A stretch of DNA of 64,000 nucleotides, taken from NCBI RefSeq assembly GCF_000716605.1, contig NZ_JNXE01000006.1:62001-126000 (forward strand), given 5' to 3'. This stretch comes from Streptomyces sp. NRRL F-525. Lineage in GTDB: Bacteria > Actinomycetota > Actinomycetes > Streptomycetales > Streptomycetaceae. Below are positions 25,434 to 34,947 of this stretch, piece by piece. Both the position numbers and the translations under genes were made by a program. The notes beneath the pieces are model-generated. The model was not told the DNA's origin, made no database searches, and saw only the letters and a list, made by a program, of their open reading frames with translations. Numbering within the stretch: position 1 is the stretch's first letter; every line of letters begins with the position of its first letter.

Positions 25434-25449
25434 ATGATGGTCCGCGAAG

Positions 25450-25468
25450 TAAGGCATGCCTGCACTAA
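25450..25468 (+). promoter_or_regulatory. Possible iron box (DmdR/IdeR-like)
   Basis: TAAGGCATGCCTGCACTAA matches 11 of 19 positions of the consensus TTAGGTTAGGCTAACCTAA by eye. It contains a perfect AGGCATGCCT palindrome. It lies 21 bp before the EfeUO start, an expected place for iron repression of an iron importer. The match is imperfect. Confidence 0.4.
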
Positions 25469-25488
25469 CCCAGGAGGGGTCGCACCCA

Positions 25489-27519
25489 ATGTGGGACGAC
25501 GCGTTTCCGAGCTTTCTGATCGGGCTGCGGGAGGGGCTGGAGGCGGGACTCATCGTCTCGATCCTGGTCGCCACCCTCGTCCGCGCCGACGCCAAGTCCC
25601 GGCTGCCGCAGGTGTGGACGGGCGTCCTGGCCGCGATCGCCCTCGCGCTGAGCTTCGGCGCCGTCCTCACCTTCACCGCGGCGAACCTCTCCGCCACGGC
25701 CCAGGAGGCCTTCGGCGGTGTCCTCAGCGTGATCGCCGTCGCGTTCGTCACCGCGATGGTGTTCTGGATGCGCCGCTCGGCCCGCACCTTCTCCGGCGAG
25801 ATCAAGGAGAAGGTGACCGGCGCGCTCGGCATGGGCGCGGGCGTGCTGATGCTCACCTCGTTCCTCGCGGTGGGCCGCGAGGGCCTGGAGACGGCCCTGT
25901 TCCTGTGGACCACGGCCCGCGCGGCCGGCGAGTCCGCGGGCCCCCTGACCGGCGCCGCTATCGGGCTGGTCCTCGCGGCGGCCCTGTGCTGGGGCCTGTA
26001 CCGCCGGGTCCTCCGGATCAACCTGACGAAGTTCTTCACCGCCACCGGCGTCGTCCTCATCGTCATCGCGGCCGGTGTCCTCGGCTACGGCCTGCGCGAC
26101 CTCCAGGAGGGCGGCGTCCTCCCCGGCCTGACCTCCTACGCCTTCGACCTGAGCGGCAGTGTCGACGCGGGCTCCTGGTACAGCACCCTCATCCAGGGCG
26201 TGTTCAACCTGATGCCCACGATGACCTGGCTGCAAGTGGTGGGCTACGTCGGCTACTTGGCGGTGGTGATGCCGCTGTTCGTGCGAGGTGTGAAGACGAA
26301 GGCGCCCGAACCCGCGCCCACGCCCGCCGAGTTGAGCGAGCCCGCCCCGTCGCCGCGCCGCCGGCCCGTCTGGGTCGTCCCGGTCGCCGTGGTGGCCGTA
26401 CCGGCGGTCGTGGCCGGTCTCGTCGTCGCCATCTCCCGCCCCAAGCCCGCGAGTTCGCAGACGGTGGCCGTCTCCGAGACGGAGTGCGGCAAGGGCTTCA
26501 CCGCGCCCGACACCGGCCGCCAGACCTTCCAGATGCACAACACCGGCGACAAGACCGCCGAGGTGTACCTGATCGACCCCGCCACGAACGCGGTCTACGG
26601 CGAGGTCGAGGGCCTCGCTCCCGGCACCACCCGGGACCTGGTCGCCACCGTCGCGGGCGGCTCGTACGCCTGGCGCTGCGTACCCACCGGCGCGAAGGCC
26701 GTCACCTCCGCCACGGTCCATGTCAGCGGTGGGGGAGGCGCGGTGAAGGCGGTCGTCCCCGTCTCCGAGAAGGACCTGGCCGCACCCCTGAAGACCTACA
26801 AGGCGTACGTCGACCAGGGCCTGGCCACGCTCGTCACCCAGACCCGGCAGCTCAGCGACGACATCGCCGGCAACCACCTCGCCAAGGCGCGCACCGACTG
26901 GCTGACCGCGCACCGCACGTACTCCTCCCTCGGCGCGGCCTACGGCACCTTCGAGGACTTCGACCAGAAGATCAACGGCAGGGCCGACGGGCTGGCCGGG
27001 GGCGTCCAGGACAAGGATTTCGCGGGCTTCCACCGCATCGAGTACGGGCTCTGGCACGGCCAGTCGGCGGGCGAGTTGAAGGTGCCCGCGCAGCAACTCG
27101 CCGCAGCGGTGGTGGGGTTGCGGAAGGCGTTCCCGACTCAGGACTTCGACCCGGGGGACCTGCCGCTGCGGGCCCACGAAATCCTGGAGAACGCCCTGCA
27201 GTTCGAGCTGACCGGTGACACCGACGAGGGCAGCGGCACCAACCTCGCGACCGTCGACAGCAACCTCGCGGGCACGCGTGAGCTGCTGACCGTACTCAAG
27301 CCGCTGCTGACCAAGGAGTCGCCGAAGCTGCTCCCCGGCGTCGACGCCGACATCGCCCGGCTGCAGAAGCTCCTCGACTCGGCGCACCGGGGCGGGAGTT
27401 GGACGCCGGTCGAGCAGTTGGACGGTACGGCGAAGGCTCGACTCGACGGTGCCACCGGGCAGTTGCTGGAGGATCTGGCGCCGGTGCCCGACCTGCTGGA
27501 GATCAGGAAGTCCGCCTGA
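25489..27519 (+). CDS. EfeU-EfeO fusion: FTR1 iron permease with cupredoxin and M75 domains
   Basis: A 676-residue fusion. Residues 1-270 form an FTR1/EfeU permease with two REGLE iron motifs (14-18 and 130-134). A Pro-rich linker and one more membrane helix (about 293-315) follow. Residues 325-412 form a cupredoxin-like domain. From about 425 on there is an M75/imelysin (EfeO) domain with 'FHRIEYGLW' (His515, Glu518 of HxxE). EfeU and EfeO are separate proteins in E. coli; one chain would tether the iron-binding part to the channel. ATG 25489 has AGGAGGGG upstream; an ATG at 25456 lacks a ribosome site. The stop overlaps the efeB start (TGATG). Confidence 0.9.
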   Translation: MWDDAFPSFLIGLREGLEAGLIVSILVATLVRADAKSRLPQVWTGVLAAIALALSFGAVLTFTAANLSATAQEAFGGVLSVIAVAFVTAMVFWMRRSARTFSGEIKEKVTGALGMGAGVLMLTSFLAVGREGLETALFLWTTARAAGESAGPLTGAAIGLVLAAALCWGLYRRVLRINLTKFFTATGVVLIVIAAGVLGYGLRDLQEGGVLPGLTSYAFDLSGSVDAGSWYSTLIQGVFNLMPTMTWLQVVGYVGYLAVVMPLFVRGVKTKAPEPAPTPAELSEPAPSPRRRPVWVVPVAVVAVPAVVAGLVVAISRPKPASSQTVAVSETECGKGFTAPDTGRQTFQMHNTGDKTAEVYLIDPATNAVYGEVEGLAPGTTRDLVATVAGGSYAWRCVPTGAKAVTSATVHVSGGGGAVKAVVPVSEKDLAAPLKTYKAYVDQGLATLVTQTRQLSDDIAGNHLAKARTDWLTAHRTYSSLGAAYGTFEDFDQKINGRADGLAGGVQDKDFAGFHRIEYGLWHGQSAGELKVPAQQLAAAVVGLRKAFPTQDFDPGDLPLRAHEILENALQFELTGDTDEGSGTNLATVDSNLAGTRELLTVLKPLLTKESPKLLPGVDADIARLQKLLDSAHRGGSWTPVEQLDGTAKARLDGATGQLLEDLAPVPDLLEIRKSA

Positions 27520-28847
27520 TGAGTACCGAGAACACACCTGGCTCCGAGAACGCGCGCAATGAAGGGACCCGTCCGATGCAGTCCGCCGAAACCCCTGGCT
27601 GTCCGGCTGGAGCCGGTCGTCGCTCCTTCGTGCGGACGGCGCTCGGTGCCGGGGCCGCCGGGGCGGTGCTGGCCGGCGGAGCCTTCGCGCTCGCCGAGAC
27701 CGGCGGGAGTGCAGAGGCTCAGGCCGCGGACACGACCAACGCCGCCAAGGTGCCCTTCCACGGCGCCCACCAGGCCGGAATCCTCACCCCCGCCCCGGCC
27801 GCCGCGACCTTCGTCTCGCTCGACGTGATCGCCGACAACCGGGCCGAACTGACCGAGCTGCTGCGGACGATCACCGGACGGGCCCGGTTCCTCACCTCCG
27901 GCGGGACCCCCGCCGACCTCGGCGTCGGCGCGCCGCCCGCCGACAACGGCATCCTCGGACCGGACGTTCCCGCCGACGCCCTCACCGTCACCGTGGGTGT
28001 GGGCGCGTCCCTCTTCGACGACCGCTACGGGCTCGCCAAGGCCAAGCCGCGTCGGCTGACCCCGATGAAGACGTTCCCGAACGACAACCTGCGCGCCGCC
28101 GAGTGCCACGGTGACCTGTCGCTCCAGGTGTGCGGCGCCCGCCAGGACACCGTGCTGCACGCGCTGCGCGACATCGCCCGGCACACGCGCGGCGGCGTGC
28201 AGATCAAGTGGCGCGTCGACGGCTTCCAGAACACCCCGCGCCCCACCGGCACCCAGCGCAACCTGCTCGGCTTCAAGGACGGCATAGCCAACCCCGATGT
28301 GAAGTCCACCCGCGAGACCGACCGGCTGATCTGGGTCGGCGACGGCCAGGACGAACCGGCCTGGGCGAGCGGCGGCAGCTACCAGGTGATCCGGATCATC
28401 CGCATGCTCGTCGAGTTCTGGGACCGGGTCTCGCTCAGCGAACAGGAGCTGATGTTCGGCCGCCGCAAGGACACCGGCGCCCCGCTGGACGGCGCCAAGG
28501 AGACGGACATCCCGCACTACGCCAAGGACCCCAAGGGCACGGCGATCCCGCTCGACGCCCACATCCGCCTCGCCAACCCGCGCACCGCCGCCACCGACAC
28601 CTCGCGCATCCTGCGCCGCGGCTACAACTACGACCGGGGCGTCGACGCCGTGGGCAACCTCGACATGGGCCTGGTCTTCTGCTGCTACCAGCAGGACGTG
28701 CGGCGGCAGTTCGAGGCGACCCAGACGAGGCTGATCGATGAGCCTCTTGTCGACTACATCTCCCCGACCGGCGGCGGCTACTTCTACGCGCTGCCGGGTG
28801 TGAAGGACGCCAAGGACTGGCTCGGCAGGGGTTTGCTGGCGACCTGA
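27519..28847 (+). CDS. efeB: EfeB/DyP-type heme peroxidase, Tat-exported
   Basis: A 442-residue dye-decolorising peroxidase. The Tat signal has Arg34-Arg35 in '[13 protein letters not shown]' and a hydrophobic stretch to about residue 65. The DyP motif GxxDG is present in 'GFKDGIANP', supplying the catalytic Asp, and 'IRLANPRT' is near the proximal heme His region ('DAHIRL'). EfeB oxidises ferrous iron or acts on heme outside the membrane for EfeO/EfeU. ATG 27519 overlaps the upstream stop by 1 nt, so the unit is efeUO-efeB. A second Met 19 codons later is possible but leaves a shorter n-region. Confidence 0.92.
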   Translation: MSTENTPGSENARNEGTRPMQSAETPGCPAGAGRRSFVRTALGAGAAGAVLAGGAFALAETGGSAEAQAADTTNAAKVPFHGAHQAGILTPAPAAATFVSLDVIADNRAELTELLRTITGRARFLTSGGTPADLGVGAPPADNGILGPDVPADALTVTVGVGASLFDDRYGLAKAKPRRLTPMKTFPNDNLRAAECHGDLSLQVCGARQDTVLHALRDIARHTRGGVQIKWRVDGFQNTPRPTGTQRNLLGFKDGIANPDVKSTRETDRLIWVGDGQDEPAWASGGSYQVIRIIRMLVEFWDRVSLSEQELMFGRRKDTGAPLDGAKETDIPHYAKDPKGTAIPLDAHIRLANPRTAATDTSRILRRGYNYDRGVDAVGNLDMGLVFCCYQQDVRRQFEATQTRLIDEPLVDYISPTGGGYFYALPGVKDAKDWLGRGLLAT

Positions 28848-28869
28848 CCAGGGATTTTTCCTCCCTTTG

Positions 28870-28894
28870 GGCAAGACCTGCCGTGGTCTTTGCC
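28870..28894 (+). terminator. Stem-loop after efeB
   Basis: GGCAAGACC, a 6-nt loop and GGTCTTTGCC pair over 9 bp with one bulged T, 22 bp after the stop codon. Confidence 0.55.
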
Positions 28895-28902
28895 GACCGT
28901 TA

Positions 28903-28919
28903 CTGCGAATGGGTTGCAG
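28903..28919 (+). promoter_or_regulatory. Nur-box-like site before the nickel/cobalt permease
   Basis: CTGCGA-ATGGG-TTGCAG fits the Streptomyces Nur pattern tTGCaa-N5-ttGCAA at the core (TGC-N9-GCA) with changed outer bases. It lies 76 bp before a NicT-family gene, the expected target of nickel-dependent repression. Confidence 0.5.
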
Positions 28920-28938
28920 GTACGGGAGGATGGCACGA

Positions 28939-28955
28939 GGTTGCTCGCGGCAACC
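28939..28955 (+). promoter_or_regulatory. GGTTGC-N5-GCAACC inverted repeat in the NicT leader
   Basis: Perfect 6-bp arms with a 5-nt centre, 39 bp before the permease start. It could be a second operator or a leader hairpin. The TTGC/GCAA halves echo the Nur core, but with the wrong spacing for a standard box. Confidence 0.4.
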
Positions 28956-28994
28956 GCACAGCCACACCCGTACCCGGAAGAAAGACCCTCCTAG

Positions 28995-30155
28995 ATGACG
29001 GCCGCCCCTGAATCCACGTCGACCCTCCCCGTCACGGCCGGCGCGAAGCCCTCGCTCTGGCACCGCGTCCGCACGTCGATGACGCGGCAGGAGTGGACCC
29101 GGGTCGGCGGGATGGCCGCGTTCGTGCTGGGGCTGCACGTCATCGGCTGGTTCACGCTCGTGTGGATCGTGGCGCCGGGGCACTACAGCGTCGGCGAGAA
29201 GTCCTTCGGCATCGGCATGGGCGTGACCGCGTACACGCTCGGCATGCGGCACGCGTTCGACGCGGACCACATCGCCGCGATCGACAACACGACCCGCAAG
29301 CTGATGAGCGAGGGCCAGCGACCGCTGTCGGTGGGCTTCTGGTTCTCGCTCGGCCACTCCAGCATCGTCTTCGGCCTGACCCTCCTGCTCTCCCTCGGCG
29401 TGAAGGCCCTGGCCAACCCGGTCCGCGACGACAACTCCCAACTCCACGACGTCACAGGCCTGATCGGTACGACCGTCTCGGGCACGTTCCTCTACGTCAT
29501 CGCGGGCATCAACCTCGTCATCATGGCCGGCATCTGGAAGGTGTTCCGCCAGATGCGCTCCGGGCACTACGACGAGGCCGCGCTGGAGGAGCAGCTGAAC
29601 AACCGCGGCTTCATGAACCGCATCCTCGGCCGCTTCATGAAGTCGATCACCAAGTCCTGGCAGATGTACCCGCTGGGCCTGCTCTTCGGCCTCGGCTTCG
29701 ACACGGCGACCGAGATCGCGCTGCTGGTGCTCGCCGGTTCGGGCGCCGCGTCCGGCCTGCCCTGGTACGCGATCCTGTGCCTGCCGGTCCTGTTCGCCGC
29801 CGGTATGTCGCTGCTCGACACGATCGACGGCACGTTCATGAACTTCGCCTACGGCTGGGCCTTCTCCAAGCCGGTCCGCAAGGTCTACTACAACCTCACG
29901 ATCACCGGCCTGTCCGTCGCCGTCGCCCTGATCATCGGCACGGTCGAACTCCTGGGCCTGTTCGCCGAGAAGCTCGACCTCCACGGCTTCTTCTGGGACT
30001 GGGTCGCGGGCCTAGACCTCAACGTCATCGGCTTCCTCATCGTCGGCCTGTTCTTCGCGACCTGGATCGTGGCCCTGCTGGTCTGGAAGTTCGGCCGCAT
30101 CGAGGACAAGTGGACGGCGCACCTGGCCCAACCGGCGGAACAGTCCGCGGAATAA
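28995..30155 (+). CDS. NicT-family nickel/cobalt permease
   Basis: A 386-residue secondary transporter with eight predicted helices. The signature 'RHAFDADHIAAIDNTTR' (His86, Asp91-His92) is the metal-selecting HX4DH motif of HoxN/NixA/NicT. 'LGFDTATE' and 'LFAAGMSLLDT.DG' are the other family motifs. It imports Ni2+ and/or Co2+ into the cytoplasm. The ribosome site is weak. A Nur-like box lies upstream, favouring nickel. It follows the iron genes but behind a terminator, so it is a separate unit. Confidence 0.92.
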   Translation: MTAAPESTSTLPVTAGAKPSLWHRVRTSMTRQEWTRVGGMAAFVLGLHVIGWFTLVWIVAPGHYSVGEKSFGIGMGVTAYTLGMRHAFDADHIAAIDNTTRKLMSEGQRPLSVGFWFSLGHSSIVFGLTLLLSLGVKALANPVRDDNSQLHDVTGLIGTTVSGTFLYVIAGINLVIMAGIWKVFRQMRSGHYDEAALEEQLNNRGFMNRILGRFMKSITKSWQMYPLGLLFGLGFDTATEIALLVLAGSGAASGLPWYAILCLPVLFAAGMSLLDTIDGTFMNFAYGWAFSKPVRKVYYNLTITGLSVAVALIIGTVELLGLFAEKLDLHGFFWDWVAGLDLNVIGFLIVGLFFATWIVALLVWKFGRIEDKWTAHLAQPAEQSAE

Positions 30156-30158
30156 CGG

Positions 30159-30419
30159 CTATTCAGCGGCGAGGTCCGCAAGCTGCTCGGCGGCGGTCGC
30201 ATTGCCCCCGTCGGCAAGCCGCCGCAGTTCGTCCAGATCATCAAGCTCCGTGGCGGTCTCGATGAGCTGGTCGGTGGCGGTCGCGCTCCCGCCATCGGAG
30301 AGCCGCCGCAGCTCGGCCAAGTCGCCCCGCTCGGCGGCGAGTTGAACCAGCTCGTCCACGGCGTCCACGTCCCCGCCTCGGGCCCGCTCCCGCAGCGCGG
30401 CCAGCTCGGAGTCAGTCAT
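30159..30419 (-). CDS. Small alpha-helical repeat protein, function unknown
   Basis: An 86-residue protein made of a 28-residue repeat. Unit one (about 19-46) and unit two (47-74) share 'DELRRL.DGG.AT', and a third partial unit ends the protein. The pattern of Leu-rich helices with an Asp-Gly-Gly turn suggests a tiny solenoid. AAGGAGG lies upstream of ATG 30419. Its stop is 3 bp from the stop of the converging NicT gene. No family is recognised with confidence. Confidence 0.7.
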   Translation of the reverse strand: MTDSELAALRERARGGDVDAVDELVQLAAERGDLAELRRLSDGGSATATDQLIETATELDDLDELRRLADGGNATAAEQLADLAAE

Positions 30420-30463
30420 GGCGTACGACCTCCTTGTGCGGCGACTTTCGGCTCATCCCAGTG

Positions 30464-31423
30464 TCACGTCCGTACCCCCAACTCCCTCCGCCATTTCACG
30501 ATCTGCTTCTCCGCGTCCCCGGTGTACGACCACGGAGTCGTCGTCGCCCGGCGCCCCATCATCCCCAGGACCGTCGTCGAGATGTCCTTCGTGCCCGCGT
30601 AACAGGCCGCGTGGGCAAGGTAGTTGAGGTCGCGGAGTTCGCCGGGCGGGAAGGGGCCGTCCTCGCGGGCCGTGATCCAGCGCTGCCAGGTGCGGCGGAC
30701 GTCGCTGACGGCGCCGTCGTGGGTCCAGTGCTGGCCGAGGCCCACCGCGGCCTGGTGGCCCTTCGCGGCGTCGAGGGCGTAGCGGTACTCCTCGACGCGG
30801 GCGTACTGCACCAGCACCGGAAGGGTGCAGCCGGGCGGTGCGACGCCCGCCGCGTCGCGGGCGAAGTCGTACATCAGGCCGTGGCTGCCGTGCCAGCGGG
30901 AGGAGTAGTAGTGGAGGACCTGGAGGTGGCCCTCGACGCTGTAGGGGTCGCGGCGGTGCAACTCGTCCCACCAGCGGGCGAGTTCCTGGCGCCGTACGCC
31001 TGATGGATAGAGGCGGGCCACGGAGATCAGGGAGATCCACGGGGTGGGGTCGTCCGGGTATGCCTCCGAGGCCTGGAGGCAGGCCATCACGGCGGCGTCG
31101 ATGCGGTTCCGGTCGATCGGCACGCCCCGGCCCGCCGCGATGGCCATGTTGAACGCGCGGGCCGTCTCCGTCGCCGCGCGCAGCGTGAGCGCGTCGCCGC
31201 TGTGGGGCTCGGCGGCCAGCCACGACTCGACCGTCGAACTGCTCGCGCAGGCCTGCGCGAGCGTCCGGACCCGGTGGCCCCGGCCCAGCCAGTGCGCGCC
31301 GGTGTTCCGCAGTAGGTCCCGCAGGCCCTGCCAGCGGCCGATGACGATGTCCTGGCGGGCCGAACTGAGCGGAGCGTCCCCGCAGTCGGGGTCGAAGTCG
31401 GGGGTGTAGCGGTCTCGCGCCAT
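30464..31423 (-). CDS. Uncharacterised Streptomyces-type helical protein in an operon with an amino-acid permease
   Basis: A 320-residue soluble protein with no signal peptide. It is rich in Trp, His and Arg, and its paired-helix layout ('AVMACLQASEAYPDDPTPWISL', 'RDPYSVEGHLQVLHYYSSRW' in parts) suggests TPR-like structure. I do not recognise a catalytic motif. The start ATG 31423 lies 11 nt after the permease stop, so the two are co-transcribed. It might be a regulator or partner of the permease; this is context only. Confidence 0.65.
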   Translation of the reverse strand: MARDRYTPDFDPDCGDAPLSSARQDIVIGRWQGLRDLLRNTGAHWLGRGHRVRTLAQACASSSTVESWLAAEPHSGDALTLRAATETARAFNMAIAAGRGVPIDRNRIDAAVMACLQASEAYPDDPTPWISLISVARLYPSGVRRQELARWWDELHRRDPYSVEGHLQVLHYYSSRWHGSHGLMYDFARDAAGVAPPGCTLPVLVQYARVEEYRYALDAAKGHQAAVGLGQHWTHDGAVSDVRRTWQRWITAREDGPFPPGELRDLNYLAHAACYAGTKDISTTVLGMMGRRATTTPWSYTGDAEKQIVKWRRELGVRT

Positions 31424-31434
31424 CGGGGTGCCCC

Positions 31435-32907
31435 TCAGAAGTCGGTCGGGAGACCCTGATGGACCCGGGACTGTTCGGGCACGAAGTCGTCCGGGACGTA
31501 GTCCGTCTCGACGGTGCGGGTGGCGTCGAGGCGTGAGGGGCGGTAGTAGTCGCTGCCCTGCTTCCAGTACCAGAACATCGGGACCAGCCCCACGGCCAGT
31601 CCGCCGATGCCGATGGTGATCGCCGCGTTGCTCAGGTCGCCCAGCGACTCGACGAAGATCCAGAACATGAACAGGGCGCCGAGCAGCGGCCACAGTCCGC
31701 CGAAGAGGAAGTTCGCCGCCGACTTGAACAGCATCTTGCGGTAGGCGACGACGACCGCGAGGCCCGCGAGGCCGTAGTACACGGCGATCTGCAGACCGAT
31801 CGCCGAGATCGCGTCGGAGAGGATCTCGCCCACTGAACCGAGCGCGTTCGAGGCGATGAACATGATCAGCGCCACCCCGCCGACCACGGTGATCGCGACC
31901 CACGGGGTGTTCCAGGTGCGGTGCACCTTGCCCAGCGCGGCCGGCATCGTACGGTCGCGGCCCATCGCGAACAGCGACCGCGTGACCTGGATGAGGGTGG
32001 TCTCCAGCGTCGCGATGGTCGACAGCATCACCGACACGATCAGCAACTTGCCGCCCCAGCCCGGCCACAGCTCGTCGCCGAGCACGGCCAGTACGTTGGC
32101 GTCGTTGTTCTCGATCTGCCGCGAGGTCAGGATGATGTTCACCGCGATGGTGAACACCTCGAAGAGCAGGAAGACGATGCCGACGCCGATCAGGCCCGCG
32201 AGTCCGGTCGTACGACGGCTGTTGCGGGTCTCCTCGCTGAGGTTGCTGGTGACGTCCCAGCCCCAGTAGTAGAACGCGGCGATGAGCGCGCCCGACGCGA
32301 AGCCGGACACCCCGTCGAAGTGGCTGAAGCCCAGCCAGGACCAGTCGAAGGCACGGGCGTTGTCCGTGTGGACGAGGGCGAACACCGCGAACAGCGCCAG
32401 GATGCTCAACTCCACACCGGACATGAGGAGTTGGGCCCGGACCGTGAGCCTGGCCCCGCCGAGCACCACGAGCAGCATGATGACGAACCACGCGGCGCCG
32501 ACCACCGTCGACAACGCCGTGTTGTCCGCGAGGCCTTGGTCGAAGAGCGACAGTGTCATAGACCCGGCGGGCAGTGACCCGGCGACCATGAAGATGGTCG
32601 CGGAGACCACGAGGGCCCAGCCGCTGATGAAGCCCAGGAAGGGGTGCAGGGTGCGGCCCACCCAGGAGTAACTCGCCCCCGCGTTCACGTCGATACGGCC
32701 GAGATAGCTGAACGCCAGCGCGATACCCAGCATCGGTATCGCGCAGTAGAGGAGCGCCGCCGGGCTGGCCAGGCCGACCGCACCGACCAGGACCGCGGTG
32801 GTCGCGGCCAGCGAGTACGCCGGTGCGCTGCCCGCCACGGCCATCACCACGGTGTCGAACGTACCGAGGGCGTTGGCCTGCAGCCCTCTGCCCCTGTTGT
32901 TGCTCAT
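31435..32907 (-). CDS. APC-family amino-acid permease
   Basis: A 490-residue permease of the amino acid-polyamine-organocation family with about 12 helices. The N-terminal 'VVMAVAGSAPAYSLAATTAVL' and 'YSWVGRTLHPFLGFISGWAL' (two pieces) match APC substrate-binding helices 1 and 3. 'SNLSEETRNSRRTTGLAGLIG' is the conserved loop after helix 6. The substrate is not evident. A clear promoter with two dyads lies upstream at 33054-33103, giving a leader of about 160 nt. It is followed by a gene of unknown function in the same operon. Confidence 0.88.
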   Translation of the reverse strand: MSNNRGRGLQANALGTFDTVVMAVAGSAPAYSLAATTAVLVGAVGLASPAALLYCAIPMLGIALAFSYLGRIDVNAGASYSWVGRTLHPFLGFISGWALVVSATIFMVAGSLPAGSMTLSLFDQGLADNTALSTVVGAAWFVIMLLVVLGGARLTVRAQLLMSGVELSILALFAVFALVHTDNARAFDWSWLGFSHFDGVSGFASGALIAAFYYWGWDVTSNLSEETRNSRRTTGLAGLIGVGIVFLLFEVFTIAVNIILTSRQIENNDANVLAVLGDELWPGWGGKLLIVSVMLSTIATLETTLIQVTRSLFAMGRDRTMPAALGKVHRTWNTPWVAITVVGGVALIMFIASNALGSVGEILSDAISAIGLQIAVYYGLAGLAVVVAYRKMLFKSAANFLFGGLWPLLGALFMFWIFVESLGDLSNAAITIGIGGLAVGLVPMFWYWKQGSDYYRPSRLDATRTVETDYVPDDFVPEQSRVHQGLPTDF

Positions 32908-33053
32908 GGATGCGCTGCTTTCCGTCTTGCACGACGTGGGGGGTTGCGCGAACCGGCCCCGGACCCGGAGAGGGGTGGCCTCGGGTCAGTGGCCGGTCGG
33001 AACAACAAATAGGGGGTGGTGGATACCCGTTGAACCGCTGCGTCGGCGGACGG

Positions 33054-33103
33054 TCACACCGTGTGTGGGTGTGATGATAGCCGTACCTCTTGACCTTTCA
33101 AGA
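33054..33103 (-). promoter_or_regulatory. Promoter and two operator-like dyads for the permease operon
   Basis: On the minus strand, -35 TTGAAA (33096-33101), a 16-bp spacer and -10 TATCAT (33074-33079) form a good vegetative promoter. TCTTGA-N4-TCAAGA (33088-33103) overlaps the -35 box. TCACACC-N7-GGTGTGA (33054-33074) covers the start of transcription. Both look like repressor sites. The leader would be about 160 nt long. Confidence 0.6.
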
Positions 33104-33132
33104 TTGACCAGCGAGTAATCTCCTGTGAACGG

Positions 33133-34536
33133 TCAGTCGCCGAGTCGGTCGATCTGCCGCAGTTTGTTCGTCGCGTCGAGGGCGGCGACCTTGTAAGACT
33201 CCGCGAGCGTCGGGTAGTTGAAGACCGCGTCCACGAGATAGTCGACCGTGCCGCCGCAGCCCATCACCGACTGGCCGATGTGAATGAGTTCCGTCGCGCC
33301 GGTGCCGAAGCAGTGCACGCCGAGCAGGGTGCGGTCCGTGGGGGAGACCAGCAGCTTGAGCATGCCGTGCGAGTCGCCGATGATCTGGCCGCGCGCGAGT
33401 TCGCGGTAGCGGGAGATCCCGACCTCGAACGGCACGCACTCCTCGGTGAGTTGGTCCTCGGTCTTCCCGATGAAACTGATCTCCGGGATGGTGTAGATGC
33501 CGATGGGCTGGCGGTCGTCGATCCGGTGCACGGGCTCACCGCAGGCGTGGTACGCGGCCGTACGGCCCTGTTCCATCGAGGTCGCCGCGAGAGCGGGGAA
33601 GCCGATGACGTCGCCGACGGCGTAGATGTGCGGCACCGCGGTGCGGAAGTTCTCGTCGACATCGATCCGGCCGCGCCGGTCGGCGGACAACCCGGCCTTG
33701 TCCAGGTCGAGTTCGTCGGTCAGGCCCTGCCGTCCCGCGGAGTACATCACGGCGTCGGCCGGGATCTTCTTGCCGCTCTCCAGGACGGTCAGGGTGCCGT
33801 TGGTGTGCCGCTCGACGGCGGCGACGGTCTCCCCGAAGCGGAAGGTCACGGCGAGGTCCCGCAGGTGGTACTTGAGCGACTCGATGACCTCCAGGTCACA
33901 GAAGTCGAGCATCCCGGCGCGCTTCTCCACCACGGTGATCTTGCTGCCGAGCGCCGCGAACATCGAGGCGTACTCCATGCCGATGACGCCCGCGCCGACG
34001 ATGACCATGGACCGAGGGACCTTGGGCAGGTCCAGGACGTTGTCCGAGTCCATGATGGTGCGCCCGTCGAACTCGACGGTGTCCGGCCGCGCGGGACGCG
34101 TACCGGTGGCGATGATGATGTTCTCGGCCGTCAACAGCCGTTCGTGGCCGGTGATTTCGGTCAGAGCGACGGTGTGCGGGTCGACGAAGCGGCCCGTGCC
34201 GGCGAACAGGGAGACCTGGTTGCGGGACAACTGGTTGCGGATGACGTCCACTTCACGGCTGACCACGTGCTGCGTGCGCGCGGTGAGGTCGCCGACGGTG
34301 ATGTCGTCCTTGAGGCGGTAGCTCTGCCCGTACAGATCGCGCTGGGTGAGACCGGTGAGATAGAGCACCGCCTCGCGCAGCGTCTTGGAGGGGATGGTCC
34401 CGGTGTGGATGGAGACCCCGCCGACCATGTCGGGGCGGTCTACGACGGCGACCCGGCGGCCCAGCTTGGCCGCGGCGATGGCGGCCTTCTGGCCACCCGG
34501 TCCTGAACCGATGACAAGCATGTCGAAGTCGGGCAC
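33133..34536 (-). CDS. sthA: Soluble (Si-specific) NAD(P)+ transhydrogenase
   Basis: A 467-residue flavoprotein of the pyridine nucleotide-disulfide oxidoreductase family. The FAD motif '[19 protein letters not shown]' opens the protein, the NAD(P) motif '[14 protein letters not shown]' is near 180, and '[13 protein letters not shown]' is the second FAD contact. In place of the redox CxxxxC of lipoamide dehydrogenases it has '[19 protein letters not shown]', so there is no active disulfide, as expected for SthA. It balances NADH and NADPH in the cytoplasm. The start ATG 34536 follows CCGGAGGTGCC. Confidence 0.92.
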   Translation of the reverse strand: MPDFDMLVIGSGPGGQKAAIAAAKLGRRVAVVDRPDMVGGVSIHTGTIPSKTLREAVLYLTGLTQRDLYGQSYRLKDDITVGDLTARTQHVVSREVDVIRNQLSRNQVSLFAGTGRFVDPHTVALTEITGHERLLTAENIIIATGTRPARPDTVEFDGRTIMDSDNVLDLPKVPRSMVIVGAGVIGMEYASMFAALGSKITVVEKRAGMLDFCDLEVIESLKYHLRDLAVTFRFGETVAAVERHTNGTLTVLESGKKIPADAVMYSAGRQGLTDELDLDKAGLSADRRGRIDVDENFRTAVPHIYAVGDVIGFPALAATSMEQGRTAAYHACGEPVHRIDDRQPIGIYTIPEISFIGKTEDQLTEECVPFEVGISRYRELARGQIIGDSHGMLKLLVSPTDRTLLGVHCFGTGATELIHIGQSVMGCGGTVDYLVDAVFNYPTLAESYKVAALDATNKLRQIDRLGD

Positions 34537-34605
34537 CTCCGGAGTCTGTCAGCCGGGGTGCCTTCTCCGAAAGGGTGAACGGGTAACCAGGTGCCGGCGA
34601 GACGG

Positions 34606-34794
34606 CTAAGGAAGCAGTTTGTCCAGCGCCGCCGCCCCCTCGACCTCGATCTTCCGCCGCGCCCACTCCAGATTCTCCGGCGTCACGTCCCGGCCGGCCG
34701 CGAGTACGACGTCCTCCGGGGCCACCTCCGTACCGGTGCGGGCGTGCAGCAGGGCGTCCGGTGTGGCGCGGTCGTCGGGCTGTGCTGTCGACAT
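34606..34794 (-). CDS. Small conserved-looking protein, function unknown
   Basis: A 62-residue acidic, soluble protein with predicted helices ('PENLEWARRKIEVEGAAALDKL'). ATG 34794 has GGGAGGAAG upstream. An upstream in-frame ATG at 34869 has none. It lies between sthA and the divergent GH15 gene. Many Streptomyces carry such short proteins of unknown role. Confidence 0.6.
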   Translation of the reverse strand: MSTAQPDDRATPDALLHARTGTEVAPEDVVLAAGRDVTPENLEWARRKIEVEGAAALDKLLP

Positions 34795-34947
34795 GGTGCT
34801 TCCTCCCTGAGACTGGGCACGTGCCGTGGGTCCCACTCCCACGATTCCCCGCCCATCCCCAGTGTGCATCCGGAAGAGTGGCCGATCGAGAACCTGAACC
34901 TAAGCTGGAACCGGCCCCCGCGGGCCCGAACCAGGGAGGCTGCCGCG

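Noticed and set aside
27138..29984. A long minus-strand open frame opposite efeUO, efeB and the NicT gene
   Set aside because: It lacks a ribosome site and any recognisable domain, and the plus strand carries intact families with proper starts.
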